Below are positions 25,501 to 38,086 of a stretch of DNA of 64,000 nt, in pieces. This DNA comes from Balanoglossus misakiensis (Eukaryota; Hemichordata). A program made the translations under genes and the position numbers. The DNA lies in assembly GCA_040954595.2 (NCBI GenBank), contig CM082586.2, positions 11,780,001 to 11,844,000 of the forward strand, given 5' to 3'. Under the pieces are notes generated by a model. The model was not told the origin of the DNA. It did no database searches and was given only the letters and a program-made list of their open reading frames with translations. Each line of letters starts with the position of its first letter. Within the stretch, counting starts at the first letter, position 1.

Positions 25501-28500
25501 AACTGCCACCAATAAACTGGCCCACAGCAGATGAGTTCATTTCAACAGGTGCCAAGCTCTTCGGCTAGAATAGATAAAATATATTGATGCCGCAATGAAT
25601 GAATGAAAACAGTATGAATGACCAGTCAATGGAGCTCTCCAATGGCACGTAAGATTCTAGAATAGGCAAATTTGCAATTACACTCACTCGCATGAATGAA
25701 TGCTGGCATCTGTGGTGGGCGGCGTGGAACTTTACTTGGTGGCGTGCTGGGAAAGAAGGTGCTCTCCTCAGCTCAACTGCCACCAATAAACTGGCCCACA
25801 GCAGATGAGTTCATTTCAACAGGTGCCAAGCTCTTTGGCTAGAATAGATAAAATATATTGATGCCGCAATGAATGAATGAAAACAGTATGAATGACCAGT
25901 CAATGGAGCTCTCCAATGGCACGTAAGATCTGTCTTGAAATTGCAGAAAGTACTCTAATTTGAAACAGGGTTAAAGACCATACAACACACCCAGCAGTGA
26001 GGGCGCTTTAGTGCATGTACACAATTAATAATTGATGCAGGACGGCTTGCCAATTAAATGTCTATTTTACAGAAAATATAAGGTACTTTCTCCATTTCCA
26101 TTACAGATCTAGAATAGGCAAATTTGCAATTACACTCACTCGCATGAATGAATGCTGGCATCTGTGGTGGGCGGCGTGGAACTTTACTTGGTGGCGTGCC
26201 GGGAAGGAAGGTGCTCTCCTCAGCTCAACTGCCACCAATAAACTGGCCCACAGCAGATGAGTTCATTTCAACAGGTGCCAAGCTCTTTGGCTAGAATAGA
26301 TAAAATATATTGATGCCGCAATGAATGAATGAAAACAGTATGAATGACCAGTCAATGGAGCTCTCCAATGGCACGTAAGATCTGTCTTGAAATTGCAGAA
26401 AGTACTCTAATTTGAAACAGGGTTAAAGACCATACAACACACCCAGCAGTGAGGGCGCTTTAGTGCATGTACACAATTAATAATTGATGCAGGACGGCTT
26501 GCCAATTAAATGTCTATTTTACAGAAAATATAAGGTACTTTCTCCATTTCCATTACAGATCTAGAATAGGCAAATTTGCAATTACACTCACTCGCATGAA
26601 TGAATGCTGGCATCTGTGGTGGGCGGCGTGGAACTTTACTTGGTGGCGTGCCGGGAAGGAAGGTGCTCTCCTCAGCTCAACTGCCACCAATAAACTGGCC
26701 CACAGCAGATGAGTTCATTTCAACAGGTGCCAAGCTCTTTGGCTAGAATAGATAAAATATATTGATGCCGCAATGAATGAATGAAAACAGTATGAATGAC
26801 CAGTCAATGGAGCTCTCCAATGGCACGTAAGATTCTAGAATAGGCAAATTTGCAATTACACTCACTCGCATGAATGAATGCTGGCATCTGTGGTGGGCGG
26901 CGTGGAACTTTACTTGGTGGCGTGCCGGGAAGGAAGGTGCTCTCCTCAGCTCAACTGCCACCAATAAACTGGCCCACAGCAGATGAGTTCATTTCAACAG
27001 GTGCCAAGCTCTTTGGCTAGAATAGATAAAATATATTGATGCCGCAATGAATGAATGAAAACAGTATGAATGACCAGTCAATGGAGCTCTCCAATGGCAC
27101 GTAAGATTCTAGAATAGGCAAATTTGCAATTACACTCACTCGCATGAATGAATGCTGGCATCTGTGGTGGGCGGCGTGGAACTTTACTTGGTGGCGTGCC
27201 GGGAAGGAAGGTGCTCTCCTCAGCTCAACTGCCACCAATAAACTGGCCCACAGCAGATGAGTTCATTTCAACAGGTGCCAAGCTCTTCGGCTAGAATAGA
27301 TAAAATATATTGATGCCGCAATGAATGAATGAAAACAGTATGAATGACCAGTCAATGGAGCTCTCCAATGGCACGTAAGATTCTAGAATAGGCAAATTTG
27401 CAATTACACTCACTCGCATGAATGAATGCTGGCATCTGTGGTGGGCGGCGTGGAACTTTACTTGGTGGCGTGCCGGGAAAGAAGGTGCTCTCCTCAGCTC
27501 AACTGCCACCAATAAACTGGCCCACAGCAGATGAGTTCATTTCAACAGGTGCCAAGCTCTTTGGCTAGAATAGATAAAATATATTGATGCCGCAATGAAT
27601 GAATGAAAACAGTATGAATGACCAGTCAATGGAGCTCTCCAATGGCACGTAAGATCTGTCTTGAAATTGCAGAAAGTACTCTAATTTGAAACAGGGTTAA
27701 AGACCATACAACACACCCAGCAGTGAGGGCGCTTTAGTGCATGTACACAATTAATAATTGATGCAGGACGGCTTGCCAATTAAATGTCTATTTTACAGAA
27801 AATATAAGGTACTTTCTCCATTTCCATTACAGATCTAGAATAGGCAAATTTGCAATTACACTCACTCGCATGAATGAATGCTGGCATCTGTGGTGGGCGG
27901 CGTGGAACTTTACTTGGTGGCGTGCCGGGAAGGAAGGTGCTCTCCTCAGCTCAACTGCCACCAATAAACTGGCCCACAGCAGATGAGTTCATTTCAACAG
28001 GTGCCAAGCTCTTTGGCTAGAATAGATAAAATATATTGATGCCGCAATGAATGAATGAAAACAGTATGAATGACCAGTCAATGGAGCTCTCCAATGGCAC
28101 GTAAGAATTCTAGAATAGGCAAATTTGCAATTACACTCACTCGCATGAATGAATGCTGGCATCTGTGGTGGGCGGCGTGGAACTTTACTTGGTGGCGTGC
28201 CGGGAAGGAAGGTGCTCTCCTCAGCTCAACTGCCACCAATAAACTGGCCCACAGCAGATGAGTTCATTTCAACAGGTGCCAAGCTCTTTGGCTAGAATAG
28301 ATAAAATATATTGATGCCGCAATGAATGAATGAAAACAGTATGAATGACCAGTCAATGGAGCTCTCCAATGGCACGTAAGATCTGTCTTGAAATTGCAGA
28401 AAGTACTCTAATTTGAAACAGGGTTAAAGACCATACAACACACCCAGCAGTGAGGGCGCTTTAGTGCATGTACACAATTAATAATTGATGCAGGACGGCT

Positions 28501-31500
28501 TGCCAATTAAATGTCTATTTTACAGAAAATATAAGGTACTTTCTCCATTTCCATTACAGATCTAGAATAGGCAAATTTGCAATTACACTCACTCGCATGA
28601 ATGAATGCTGGCATCTGTGGTGGGCGGCGTGGAACTTTACTTGGTGGCGTGCCGGGAAGGAAGGTGCTCTCCTCAGCTCAACTGCCACCAATAAACTGGC
28701 CCACAGCAGATGAGTTCATTTCAACAGGTGCCAAGCTCTTTGGCTAGAATAGATAAAATATATTGATGCCGCAATGAATGAATGAAAACAGTATGAATGA
28801 CCAGTCAATGGAGCTCTCCAATGGCACGTAAGATTCTAGAATAGGCAAATTTGCAATTACACTCACTCGCATGAATGAATGCTGGCATCTGTGGTGGGCG
28901 GCGTGGAACTTTACTTGGTGGCGTGCCGGGAAGGAAGGTGCTCTCCTCAGCTCAACTGCCACCAATAAACTGGCCCACAGCAGATGAGTTCATTTCAACA
29001 GGTGCCAAGCTCTTCGGCTAGAATAGATAAAATATATTGATGCCGCAATGAATGAATGAAAACAGTATGAATGACCAGTCAATGGAGCTCTCCAATGGCA
29101 CGTAAGATTCTAGAATAGGCAAATTTGCAATTACACTCACTCGCATGAATGAATGCTGGCATCTGTGGTGGGCGGCGTGGAACTTTACTTGGTGGCGTGC
29201 CGGGAAAGAAGGTGCTCTCCTCAGCTCAACTGCCACCAATAAACTGGCCCACAGCAGATGAGTTCATTTCAACAGGTGCCAAGCTCTTTGGCTAGAATAG
29301 ATAAAATATATTGATGCCGCAATGAATGAATGAAAACAGTATGAATGACCAGTCAATGGAGCTCTCCAATGGCACGTAAGATCTGTCTTGAAATTGCAGA
29401 AAGTACTCTAATTTGAAACAGGGTTAAAGACCATACAACACACCCAGCAGTGAGGGCGCTTTAGTGCATGTACACAATTAATAATTGATGCAGGACGGCT
29501 TGCCAATTAAATGTCTATTTTACAGAAAATATAAGGTACTTTCTCCATTTCCATTACAGATCTAGAATAGGCAAATTTGCAATTACACTCACTCGCATGA
29601 ATGAATGCTGGCATCTGTGGTGGGCGGCGTGGAACTTTACTTGGTGGCGTGCCGGGAAGGAAGGTGCTCTCCTCAGCTCAACTGCCACCAATAAACTGGC
29701 CCACAGCAGATGAGTTCATTTCAACAGGTGCCAAGCTCTTTGGCTAGAATAGATAAAATATATTGATGCCGCAATGAATGAATGAAAACAGTATGAATGA
29801 CCAGTCAATGGAGCTCTCCAATGGCACGTAAGAATTCTAGAATAGGCAAATTTGCAATTACACTCACTCGCATGAATGAATGCTGGCATCTGTGGTGGGC
29901 GGCGTGGAACTTTACTTGGTGGCGTGCCGGGAAGGAAGGTGCTCTCCTCAGCTCAACTGCCACCAATAAACTGGCCCACAGCAGATGAGTTCATTTCAAC
30001 AGGTGCCAAGCTCTTTGGCTAGAATAGATAAAATATATTGATGCCGCAATGAATGAATGAAAACAGTATGAATGACCAGTCAATGGAGCTCTCCAATGGC
30101 ACGTAAGATTCTAGAATAGGCAAATTTGCAATTACACTCACTCGCATGAATGAATGCTGGCATCTGTGGTGGGCGGCGTGGAACTTTACTTGGTGGCGTG
30201 CCGGGAAGGAAGGTGCTCTCCTCAGCTCAACTGCCACCAATAAACTGGCCCACAGCAGATGAGTTCATTTCAACAGGTGCCAAGCTCTTTGGCTAGAATA
30301 GATAAAATATATTGATGCCGCAATGAATGAATGAAAACAGTATGAATGACCAGTCAATGGAGCTCTCCAATGGCACGTAAGATTCTAGAATAGGCAAATT
30401 TGCAATTACACTCACTCGCATGAATGAATGCTGGCATCTGTGGTGGGTGGCGTGGAACTTTACTTGGTGGCGTGCCGGGAAAGAAGGTGCTCTCCTCAGC
30501 TCAACTGCCACCAATAAACTGGCCCACAGCAGATGAGTTCATTTCAACAGGTGCCAAGCTCTTTGGCTAGAATAGATAAAATATATTGATGCCGCAATGA
30601 ATGAATGAAAACAGTATGAATGACCAGTCAATGGAGCTCTCCAATGGCACGTAAGATCTGTCTTGAAATTGCAGAAAGTACTCTAATTTGAAACAGGGTT
30701 AAAGACCATACAACACACCCAGCAGTGAGGGCGCTTTAGTGCATGTACACAATTAATAATTGATGCAGGACGGCTTGCCAATTAAATGTCTATTTTACAG
30801 AAAATATAAGGTACTTTCTCCATTTCCATTACAGATCTAGAATAGGCAAATTTGCAATTACACTCACTCGCATGAATGAATGCTGGCATCTGTGGTGGGC
30901 GGCGTGGAACTTTACTTGGTGGCGTGCCGGGAAGGAAGGTGCTCTCCTCAGCTCAACTGCCACCAATAAACTGGCCCACAGCAGATGAGTTCATTTCAAC
31001 AGGTGCCAAGCTCTTTGGCTAGAATAGATAAAATATATTGATGCCGCAATGAATGAATGAAAACAGTATGAATGACCAGTCAATGGAGCTCTCCAATGGC
31101 ACGTAAGATCTGTCTTGAAATTGCAGAAAGTACTCTAATTTGAAACAGGGTTAAAGACCATACAACACACCCAGCAGTGAGGGCGCTTTAGTGCATGTAC
31201 ACAATTAATAATTGATGCAGGACGGCTTGCCAATTAAATGTCTATTTTACAGAAAATATAAGGTACTTTCTCCATTTCCATTACAGATCTAGAATAGGCA
31301 AATTTGCAATTACACTCACTCGCATGAATGAATGCTGGCATCTGTGGTGGGCGGCGTGGAACTTTACTTGGTGGCGTGCCGGGAAGGAAGGTGCTCTCCT
31401 CAGCTCAACTGCCACCAATAAACTGGCCCACAGCAGATGAGTTCATTTCAACAGGTGCCAAGCTCTTTGGCTAGAATAGATAAAATATATTGATGCCGCA

Positions 31501-32192
31501 ATGAATGAATGAAAACAGTATGAATGACCAGTCAATGGAGCTCTCCAATGGCACGTAAGATCTGTCTTGAAATTGCAGAAAGTACTCTAATTTGAAACAG
31601 GGTTAAAGACCATACAACACACCCAGCAGTGAGGGCGCTTTAGTGCATGTACACAATTAATAATTGATGCAGGACGGCTTGCCAATTAAATGTCTATTTT
31701 ACAGAAAATATAAGGTACTTTCTCCATTTCCATTACAGATCTAGAATAGGCAAATTTGCAATTACACTCACTCGCATGAATGAATGCTGGCATCTGTGGT
31801 GGGCGGCGTGGAACTTTACTTGGTGGCGTGCCGGGAAGGAAGGTGCTCTCCTCAGCTCAACTGCCACCAATAAACTGGCCCACAGCAGATGAGTTCATTT
31901 CAACAGGTGCCAAGCTCTTTGGCTAGAATAGATAAAATATATTGATGCCGCAATGAATGAATGAAAACAGTATGAATGACCAGTCAATGGAGCTCTCCAA
32001 TGGCACGTAAGATCTGTCTTGAAATTGCAGAAAGTACTCTAATTTGAAACAGGGTTAAAGACCATACAACACACCCAGCAGTGAGGGCGCTTTAGTGCAT
32101 GTACACAATTAATAATTGATGCAGGACGGCTTGCCAATTAAATGTCTATTTTACAGAAAATATAAGGTACTTTCTCCATTTCCATTACAGAT

Positions 32193-32295
32193 GTATGTAC
32201 GTATTTATGCATGTATGTAGCCAGCAAACACACAAAACATATTGTGTATATTCAATTCCATACAGTGTTTGATAATAAATATGTTGCTGTTTTAC
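32193..32295. other. Junction between the two tandem arrays
   Basis: The satellite stops exactly after the CAG that ends the last L-specific segment and is followed by ATGTATGTACGTATTTATGC, a degenerate ATGT-rich stretch. I see no gene and no further copy of the 274-bp unit after this point. Confidence 0.8.
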
Positions 32296-34060
32296 AATTT
32301 GGCATTCACTGCTGATAATTAGGTTTCCATAGATACAAGCGGAATGCAATAGAAGAGGGATAACCATATACATGTATAGAAAAGGTAGGTTACCCCTTCC
32401 CCTATCATCCAAATACTACCACAGAGGGTGCTATACTATATGACCATCAACTGAGTATCATTCAAATACTCTGTGCACAGTGGGTAAATACACATTTGTT
32501 TTTTTAGGAGACTTTCATCAGTTGCAGTAAAATACAACGTGACTACACTATATACACCAATGAGAATGGCCATGTAATTCAGAGAGTGCTTGATATTAAA
32601 ACTGTTTCATAGTTGTGGCCTTTACTGCTGATAATTAGGTTACCATAGATACAAGCCCAATGCAACAGGACAGGGATAAACATATGCAAAGACAAGATTA
32701 AACCCCACCTCCATAATCAAAATACTACCGCAGAGGGCGCTATACTATATGACCATCAACTGAGTATCATTCAAATACTCTGTGCACAGTGGGTAAAGAC
32801 ACATTTGGTTTTTTAGGAGACTTTCATCAGTTGCAGTAAAATACAACGTGACTACACTATATACACCAATGAGAATGGCCGTGTAATTCAGAGAGTGCTT
32901 GATATTAAAACTGTTTCATAGTTGTGGCCTTTACTGCTGATAATTAGGTTACCATAGATACAAGCCCAATGCAACATGACAGGGATAAACATATGCAAAG
33001 ACAAGATTTAACCCCACCTCCATAATCAAAATACTACCACAGAGGGCGCTATACTATATGACCATCAACTGAGTATCATTCAAATACTCTGTGCACAGTG
33101 GGTAAAGACACATTTGGTTTTTTAGGAGACTTTCATCAGTTGCAGTAAAATACAACGTGACTACACTATATACACCAATGAGAATGGCCGTGTAATTCAG
33201 AGAGTGCTTGATATTAAAACTGTTTCATAGTTGCGGCCTTTACTGCTGATAATTAGGTTACCATAGATACAAGCCCAATGCAACAGGACAGGGATAAACA
33301 TATGCAAAGACAAGATTAAACCCCACCTCCATAATCAAAATACTACCGCAGAGGGCGCTATACTATATGACCATCAACTGAGTATCATTCAAATACTCTG
33401 TGCACAGTGGGTAAAGACACATTTGGTTTTTTAGGAGACTTTCATCAGTTGCAGTAAAATACAACGTGACTACACTATATACACCAATGAGAATGGCCGT
33501 GTAATTCAGAGAGTGCTTGATATTAAAACTGTTTCATAGTTGTGGCCTTTACTGCTGATAATTAGGTTACCATAGATACAAGCCCAATGCAACATGACAG
33601 GGATAAACATATGCAAAGACAAGATTTAACCACACCTCCATAATCAAAATACTACCACAGAGGGCGCTATACTATATGACCATCAACTGAGTATCATTCA
33701 AATACTCTGTGCACAGTGGGTAAAGACACATTTGGTTTTTTAGGAGACTTTCATCAGTTGCAGTAAAATACAACGTGACTACACTATATACACCAATGAG
33801 AATGGCCGTGTAATTCAGAGAGTGCTTGATATTAAAACTGTTTCATAGTTGCGGCCTTTACTGCTGATAATTAGGTTACCATAGATACAAGTGGAATGGA
33901 ACCGGACAGGGATAAACATACAAAGGCTAGGTTAACCCCCCCCCCAAATACTACCACAGAGGGCGCTATACTGATCATCAAGTCAGTACCATTGAAATAA
34001 ATCTGTGCAGAGTGGGTAAATTAGGCATTTGGTTCTTCAGATTTTCATAAGTTGCACTAA
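32296..34060 (+). repeat. Tandem array with a 309-bp unit
   Basis: The word TGACCATCAACTGAGTATCA recurs at 32441, 32750, 33059, 33368 and 33677, each 309 bp apart. A diverged sixth copy begins near 33971. Each unit contains AGAGGGCGCTATACTATATG, TTTAGGAGACTTTCATCAGT and CTGATAATTAGGTTACCATA. The first and last copies are the most diverged, as expected for an array maintained by unequal exchange. Alternate copies share variants (ACAGGACAGG with CCGCAG; ACATGACAGG with CCACAG), which suggests a 618-bp dimer as the unit of amplification. The unit is unrelated to the 274-bp satellite and shows no coding potential. Confidence 0.93.
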
Positions 34061-34193
34061 AATGCTATGTGGCCCACTACAAGGACAAATAAGTCAAAAA
34101 TGGCAAATTTGACGTTTACTTTGAGGTTGGCATGGGGCAAACGAGACAATACAAGAACACTGAAACTCAATTAGTGAAACACTAAAGTTGTAC

Positions 34194-34199
34194 TTTATT
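34194..34199 (-). promoter_or_regulatory. Poly(A) signal AATAAA downstream of OB exon 4
   Basis: TTTATT on the plus strand is AATAAA on the minus strand, about 190 bp past the stop codon of exon 4 (34383-34385). Position and strand fit a 3' UTR end for the minus-strand OB copy. Confidence 0.45.
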
Positions 34200-34386
34200 T
34201 CTCTAACAAACTTAGAGAAAATTTACATGGCCATCTTTTTACTCAGAGACCTGATGTTGAATAGAAATGTGGTAGTGCAGGTCCACATGAGTGCCGTGTA
34301 CTAGCCTCTCTCTCTGCAAATCCATCCACAACTTGCATGCAGATAGTGGGAGTCTGATGTAAGCAACTACTGCAGTTAATACTTAC

Positions 34387-34804
34387 AAAGTGTATTCCCT
34401 CCAACACCCCATGGACGGTATCATGTCATCACCAGTAGCTATATGTTCTTCTAACACCTTGAGAGAAAAAAATGGATTGTTACTGATAGATTACAAAGCA
34501 CTGACAATACAAGAGGGGGAGGGGTAAGGTTTGTTGAGAGCAGTTGTTTTTTGCTAAACATTAGTGAAAATATGAAATTATTGACATGTAGGATTTAAAT
34601 TTTATGATGTAAGAGTATTTTATAATATCTCACCGGGACTTCAGTTGTCGCTGTAGTATTTAACCCAAGTTTAACTGTGCCACCCATGTCCATGCATGGC
34701 AAGGTTTTCTCTCCCAAAAGTTTCAGTTTGGTATCCCAGTTACCATCAGTTGCACTTACTCCACGCCTTCTAAGTTGAATGCGATTTACCATCACAGGAT
34801 TCAT
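34387..34804 (-). pseudogene. OB-fold protein, exons 3 and 4 of an inverted, frameshifted copy
   Basis: On the minus strand an acceptor (TTGCACCACAG) precedes 34804 and opens a copy of the second OB-fold exon that also lies at 39214-39420. The copy has one extra base a few codons in, which shifts the frame, and lacks 39 bp in the middle (13 residues including LVINRYKTSS). It ends near 34633 with a donor, GTGAGA. A further exon follows at 34457-34387 after the acceptor TTTCTCTCAAG. It reads VLEEHIATGDD and then MIPSMGCWREYTL, followed directly by an in-frame TAA. An AATAAA signal stands at 34199-34194 on the same strand. Exon 4 is seen only here and supplies the likely C-terminus of the family. 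The frame break makes this copy a pseudogene. Confidence 0.65.
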
Positions 34805-34934
34805 ACTGTGGTGCAAAGACAATTAAAAACATCGATTGTAAGTCATTTGGTAGTGATACCATTGTGACCAAACCTCGTTTTAAAATACATGTAATCTGTC
34901 CTCGAAACTATCATTGTTTTTTTTCTAGAATATT

Positions 34935-35865
34935 AGAACGCGTTCAAAAATAAAAATGCGACCTGTAAGCGAGTGCCGCGTTTCAATTGGTACTGACGAT
35001 AAACACCGCCACTCGGAGATAAAATCAACGTTTTTCTTAAATGCAAGTGAACGCATGGAGGCGGCCATATTGAATTTAGGTTACATCCCAAGACATTCCG
35101 ACTGGGCTTCAGGTGGATTCGGGAAAGGTCTCTAAAACATAATCGGTCATCCAATTTTGTATACTAAATTTCTAAAAATGTAGGACATGGGAGGTTAACA
35201 TACCCACAATGACTACACACAAAAAAGGGCCCAGGCGTTTCGGGGTGCGATTGTTACGTACCTTAGCTCCATCATCTGCAACCGTGCAGCCAAGGCGTGG
35301 CAGTGAAATTGTGCCTCATTGAGGATACAGTCTAGATCCGGAATTCAGCCAACGGCAAACTGTTTAGCGTGCCTTGTATGCAGCAGGATGGCAACGTTCT
35401 GGAACTTAAATTCTGGAAAGAAAATCCGAAATAGCTGAACAGATAACAGAAGAGAGAATACATACAGCTCCGCAACTTTTCCACTGGAAGATATAATACC
35501 ATTTGCCTCTATGATAGAGCAAAGGTATGTTATAATCGCACCCCGAAACTTATGGGCCTTTTTTTTGCCGTAGTCATTTTGGGTATCTTAACCTCCCATC
35601 TTCTACATTTTTAGAAATTTACTCTACAAAATTGAATGACCCATTACATTTTAGAGACCTTTCCCGAATTCAACCGAAGCCCAATGGGAAGGTCTTCGGA
35701 TGTAATCCAATATGGCAGCCTCCATGCGATCACGTACATTGAAAATCCATTGATTTCATCGCCGATTACCGATGTTTATCGTCAATACCGATTCAAACGC
35801 GGCACTCGTTTACAAGTCGCATTTATTTTTGATCGCGTTCCAATATTTTAAACAAACTAGATTAC
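34935..35865. repeat. Inverted repeat with arms of about 330 bp
   Basis: The left arm, 34935-35268 read on the minus strand, matches the right arm, 35529-35865 read on the plus strand. The shared stretch starts at the splice donor after OB exon 1 (GTACGT / GTATGT, then ATCGCACCCCGAAAC). It continues through the intron (AGAGACCTTTCCCGAAT, GGCACTCG) to GATCGCGTTC / GAACGCGTTC. By eye the arms are roughly 80-85% identical. The arms therefore derive from the same intron of the OB-fold gene, copied in both orientations. The loop holds a dead exon 1. Confidence 0.8.
35285..35524 (+). pseudogene. OB-fold protein exon 1, degenerate copy
   Basis: This stretch is a close copy of the intact exon at 38527-38796, including NGKLFSVPCMQQDGNVLEL and ENPK. 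It has an in-frame TAG after the segment matching VED/EDV and a second TAG replacing the Trp codon after ENPK. The start codon region is not conserved. The splice donor AAAG/GTATGT is kept. Homology continues into the intron as far as about 35753, so 35291-35753 is a direct duplicate of 38563-39030. Two stop codons make it a pseudogene exon. Confidence 0.85.
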
Positions 35866-35953
35866 TGATAAAAATGCTCAAATTTTTTCCTCCAAATGCC
35901 ACCTTTACGGATTCAGTCACACAACTTACAGACTACGCCAAACTTTTTTCCAG

Positions 35954-36094
35954 ATCATACCTTGCGGGCGAAAAGCGATGGATATACCTGAAAAATTGGT
36001 AACAGAATTTTATCATCCGCCACAAATAATGATATCAGAAGTCGAGATATCTCCACAGAAGAAGAGGGTGTGCGTTGTAGGAAAAGTCCATGAT
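35954..36094 (+). CDS. OB-fold protein exon 2 (orphan exon)
   Basis: After a good acceptor (ACTTTTTTCCAG) there is an open, phase 0-0 exon of 47 codons, ending at the donor GTGAGT. It reads IIPCGRKAMDIPEK, then LVTEFYHPPQIM, then ISEVEISPQKKRVCVVGKVHD with the last residues at 36094. The end looks like the first strand of an RPA-type OB fold (KRVCVVGKV). Joined to exon 3, which begins YESVTH and continues with KRRKLTITDG, it would complete that fold. Exon 2 is absent from the intron between exons 1 and 3 of the better copy at 38527-39420. Here it stands behind a dead exon 1, so it cannot be translated from that start; a start at the internal ATG (35978) is possible. Family assignment is by motif only. 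Confidence 0.5.
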
Positions 36095-36122
36095 GTGAGT
36101 ACTGTCAAATGTTGCACAAATA

Positions 36123-36572
36123 GCCGTTAAACCTGAAATATAGATTGAAAGTGGATATTGTTTTACACAATTTTTGAACATTGAAGTAAAGTATTATAAT
36201 GATGGAATCCGATAAAAAAGTGAGTTGGTAATTTCGGCATCCGACTTCGTTATTAAAAATGGAAAGGTTTGCGATTCGGTTCAAGTAGTATTTGCAAGTT
36301 TGAAAGGAAATATTTCATTGAAGTACAGTGGCAACTACTGCATCATTGAGAATCTTTGAAATGTTGATGAACGGAGACTTATAATAGAATAAATGAAAAC
36401 CTACCTTTAACGGTGTTAGGGTTACTACACCTGACAGACCGCTGGTCTGCGTCCGACCGATTCTGAGCTCCTACCTCTTGTGGAGACATGCGGAGGTACA
36501 GCGGGTTAACGGTTAGAAAGTGTTGATGAAAGCAATGATTAATTACATAGGCCAATCAGGATCCTGGAGTTA
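36123..36572 (-). repeat. Inverted copy of the OB-gene promoter and 5' UTR region
   Basis: Read on the minus strand, this matches 38087-38527 over about 445 bp with occasional differences. The copy includes the donor after the 5' UTR exon (CGTTAAAG/GTAGGT) and the acceptor ATATTTCAG/GTTTAACGG. The coding start is lost: GGCGTTATG is replaced by GGCTATTTG. If the arm keeps promoter activity it would transcribe leftward, antisense through exon 2 and the dead exon 1. Confidence 0.8.
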
Positions 36573-38086
36573 GATATTCGAGTGAAATGGTGGAAAAACG
36601 GGAATGCCGATTGGTTCAATTTAACCGGAGGGAAATTGCTACATTATATGACGTCAGTTGCGAACGATAATGCATATATTAAGCTAAGGTTGAATCCGGT
36701 TTTTCCATCAAGCACAACCATATTTCAGTCATATAAAAAACGAAGAAAATAACACTAAAAAAATATTTCCTTTTTAAAAACTTCACTATAGCATTATTAT
36801 AATGATGTACGTCGTACATAACATGATACACGTGACATCTTCTTGTTCAGAGTTTTAAAACAGGTAGAGAGTGCCCATGGGTAACCCGAAAACACACAAA
36901 CCGGGTAAAAAAATGAAAGTCCTGCGAAGGCCAGGAGTATACACTGAAAAATTACAATAAATCTAGTACAAAAGTTTGTATCCTCACGAATAATTAACTC
37001 TGATTGCATAAGTTTATTTCCGTCTCATTACCTTCTGAAAGCAAATCACTCACTTGCCGGTAAAAGTTGAGTAAAATACTACATCTAAACTGCATAGCGA
37101 TGGCGGCCCATAAAAATAATTGCCCAGTGTCCCACTTGCAATGCACAACTTTTTAGGCCAAGTGCTAATGATATTCGAATTTTTGAAGGTTACGCAATAT
37201 ACACATACATGTATAAATATTAATTTATGAACAATTTCCAGTGTTCACGCTGGGATTTCTTTCGTTCTAGTTTACTCGTTACATAATGTACCAATTCCCT
37301 CCGGTAAGTTGAGCCGATTCCCATCACTTTGAGCCAATCGATATTCATGGTTTTTCAGCATTTCAGTCGACTATATTTACACCTGTTGCATGTCTTTGCA
37401 GTTTTTGACTTGACGCTTACAACCGAGTCGCACCGCACGCAGTACTATCTTGTTGTCTTCATGTTTAGTTGTTGTTTTGCGCACACTATTTGCACAAAAA
37501 TATCTGCTCGTTTTGTTATCAACGATCGAGTATATGTTAGGAAGTCCGACATAGAGAACTTTGTTCTAAATATTCAATGCCCCACAAATGATATACTAGA
37601 CTGCTCGACACAACACACCCCAGCCATACTCCATTAGTACACGCCACAAACACCGTATTTATACAGCCTGAGGGATTTCAGCTTCGAACTTATTGCCCAA
37701 TCATATTCGACTATTTCCAACCAATCCCCTTCTGACTAATTGACCAATCACACGCTTCGAGCATAATTTCCAAAAAAGGGAAAACTAACCAATTTGCTAC
37801 ATCTTTCCGGTTTCATCTTCAACAGTTTCTAACATTTTTTTGGACCCCCCCCCCCCTCGATAAACACCCATACTCAAAGGGTAACTTCATTTAATTGTCA
37901 GTAAATAAAATCAATTCACAGTCTTATTACATGTACTATTTATAATATACTCAAATTTCCACTACAAAGTATCTGTATATGTGCGTTAAATTCTGAAATC
38001 TTTCCACCCAAACCTCTAGTTATGCAAATTTAAATTGCTGTCTGTTGCGTTCGCCTACGGTTTCTCATTTTCGGACATTCGAATCT
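36573..38086. other. Spacer between the promoter arms, no gene seen
   Basis: About 1.5 kb of AT-rich DNA between the two inverted arms. It contains a C-run at 37847-37856 and scattered open frames (the longest 102 codons from 37329 with a TTG start), none with recognisable domains or splice signals. A TAGCGATGGCGGCC word near 37096 resembles a YY1 site but stands alone. Confidence 0.6.

Larger units (their letters stand above)
1..32192 (+). repeat. Satellite array with short (274 bp) and long (452 bp) units
   Basis: About 90 head-to-tail units, almost identical to each other. I placed unit starts at the recurring TCTAGAATAGGC, for example at 432, 706, 980, 1432, 1707 and 1982. Spacing is either 274-275 bp (S, 52 units) or 452-454 bp (L, 38 units); these counts plus the MITE insertion add up to the observed length. 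The number of S units before each successive L is 0,2,3,1,3,0,3,0,2,0,1,1,3,0,1,2,3,2,3,6,1,0,0,0,0,2,2,0,0,2,0,3,1,2,3,0,0,0. S junctions come in two main kinds: GTAAGATTCTAG (274 bp) and GTAAGAATTCTAG (275 bp, creates an EcoRI site). Every unit contains AATAAA, the 10-bp palindrome GCAAATTTGC, and two ATGAATGAATG stretches. The left end lies outside the window. No unit has a convincing ORF. Confidence 0.97.

Noticed and set aside
1-32192. Dozens of recurring 62-83-codon open frames in the satellite on both strands
   Set aside because: They arise from the repeat itself, cross unit junctions, depend on the junction variant, and most have non-ATG starts. The diverged units show no codon-level constraint.
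1-32192. Resemblance to a CRISPR array or prokaryotic repeat
   Set aside because: Units are hundreds of bases long, without unique spacers or cas genes, and the surrounding DNA is eukaryotic.
1-32192. CENP-B box or hammerhead ribozyme in the satellite
   Set aside because: No match to the CENP-B box was seen. CTGATGAG occurs in one mutated unit (about 21899) but the required GAAA and stems are absent.
37329-37637. 102-codon frame in the spacer between promoter arms
   Set aside because: TTG start, hydrophobic and Cys-rich by chance composition, no splice sites or poly(A) signal, no known motif.
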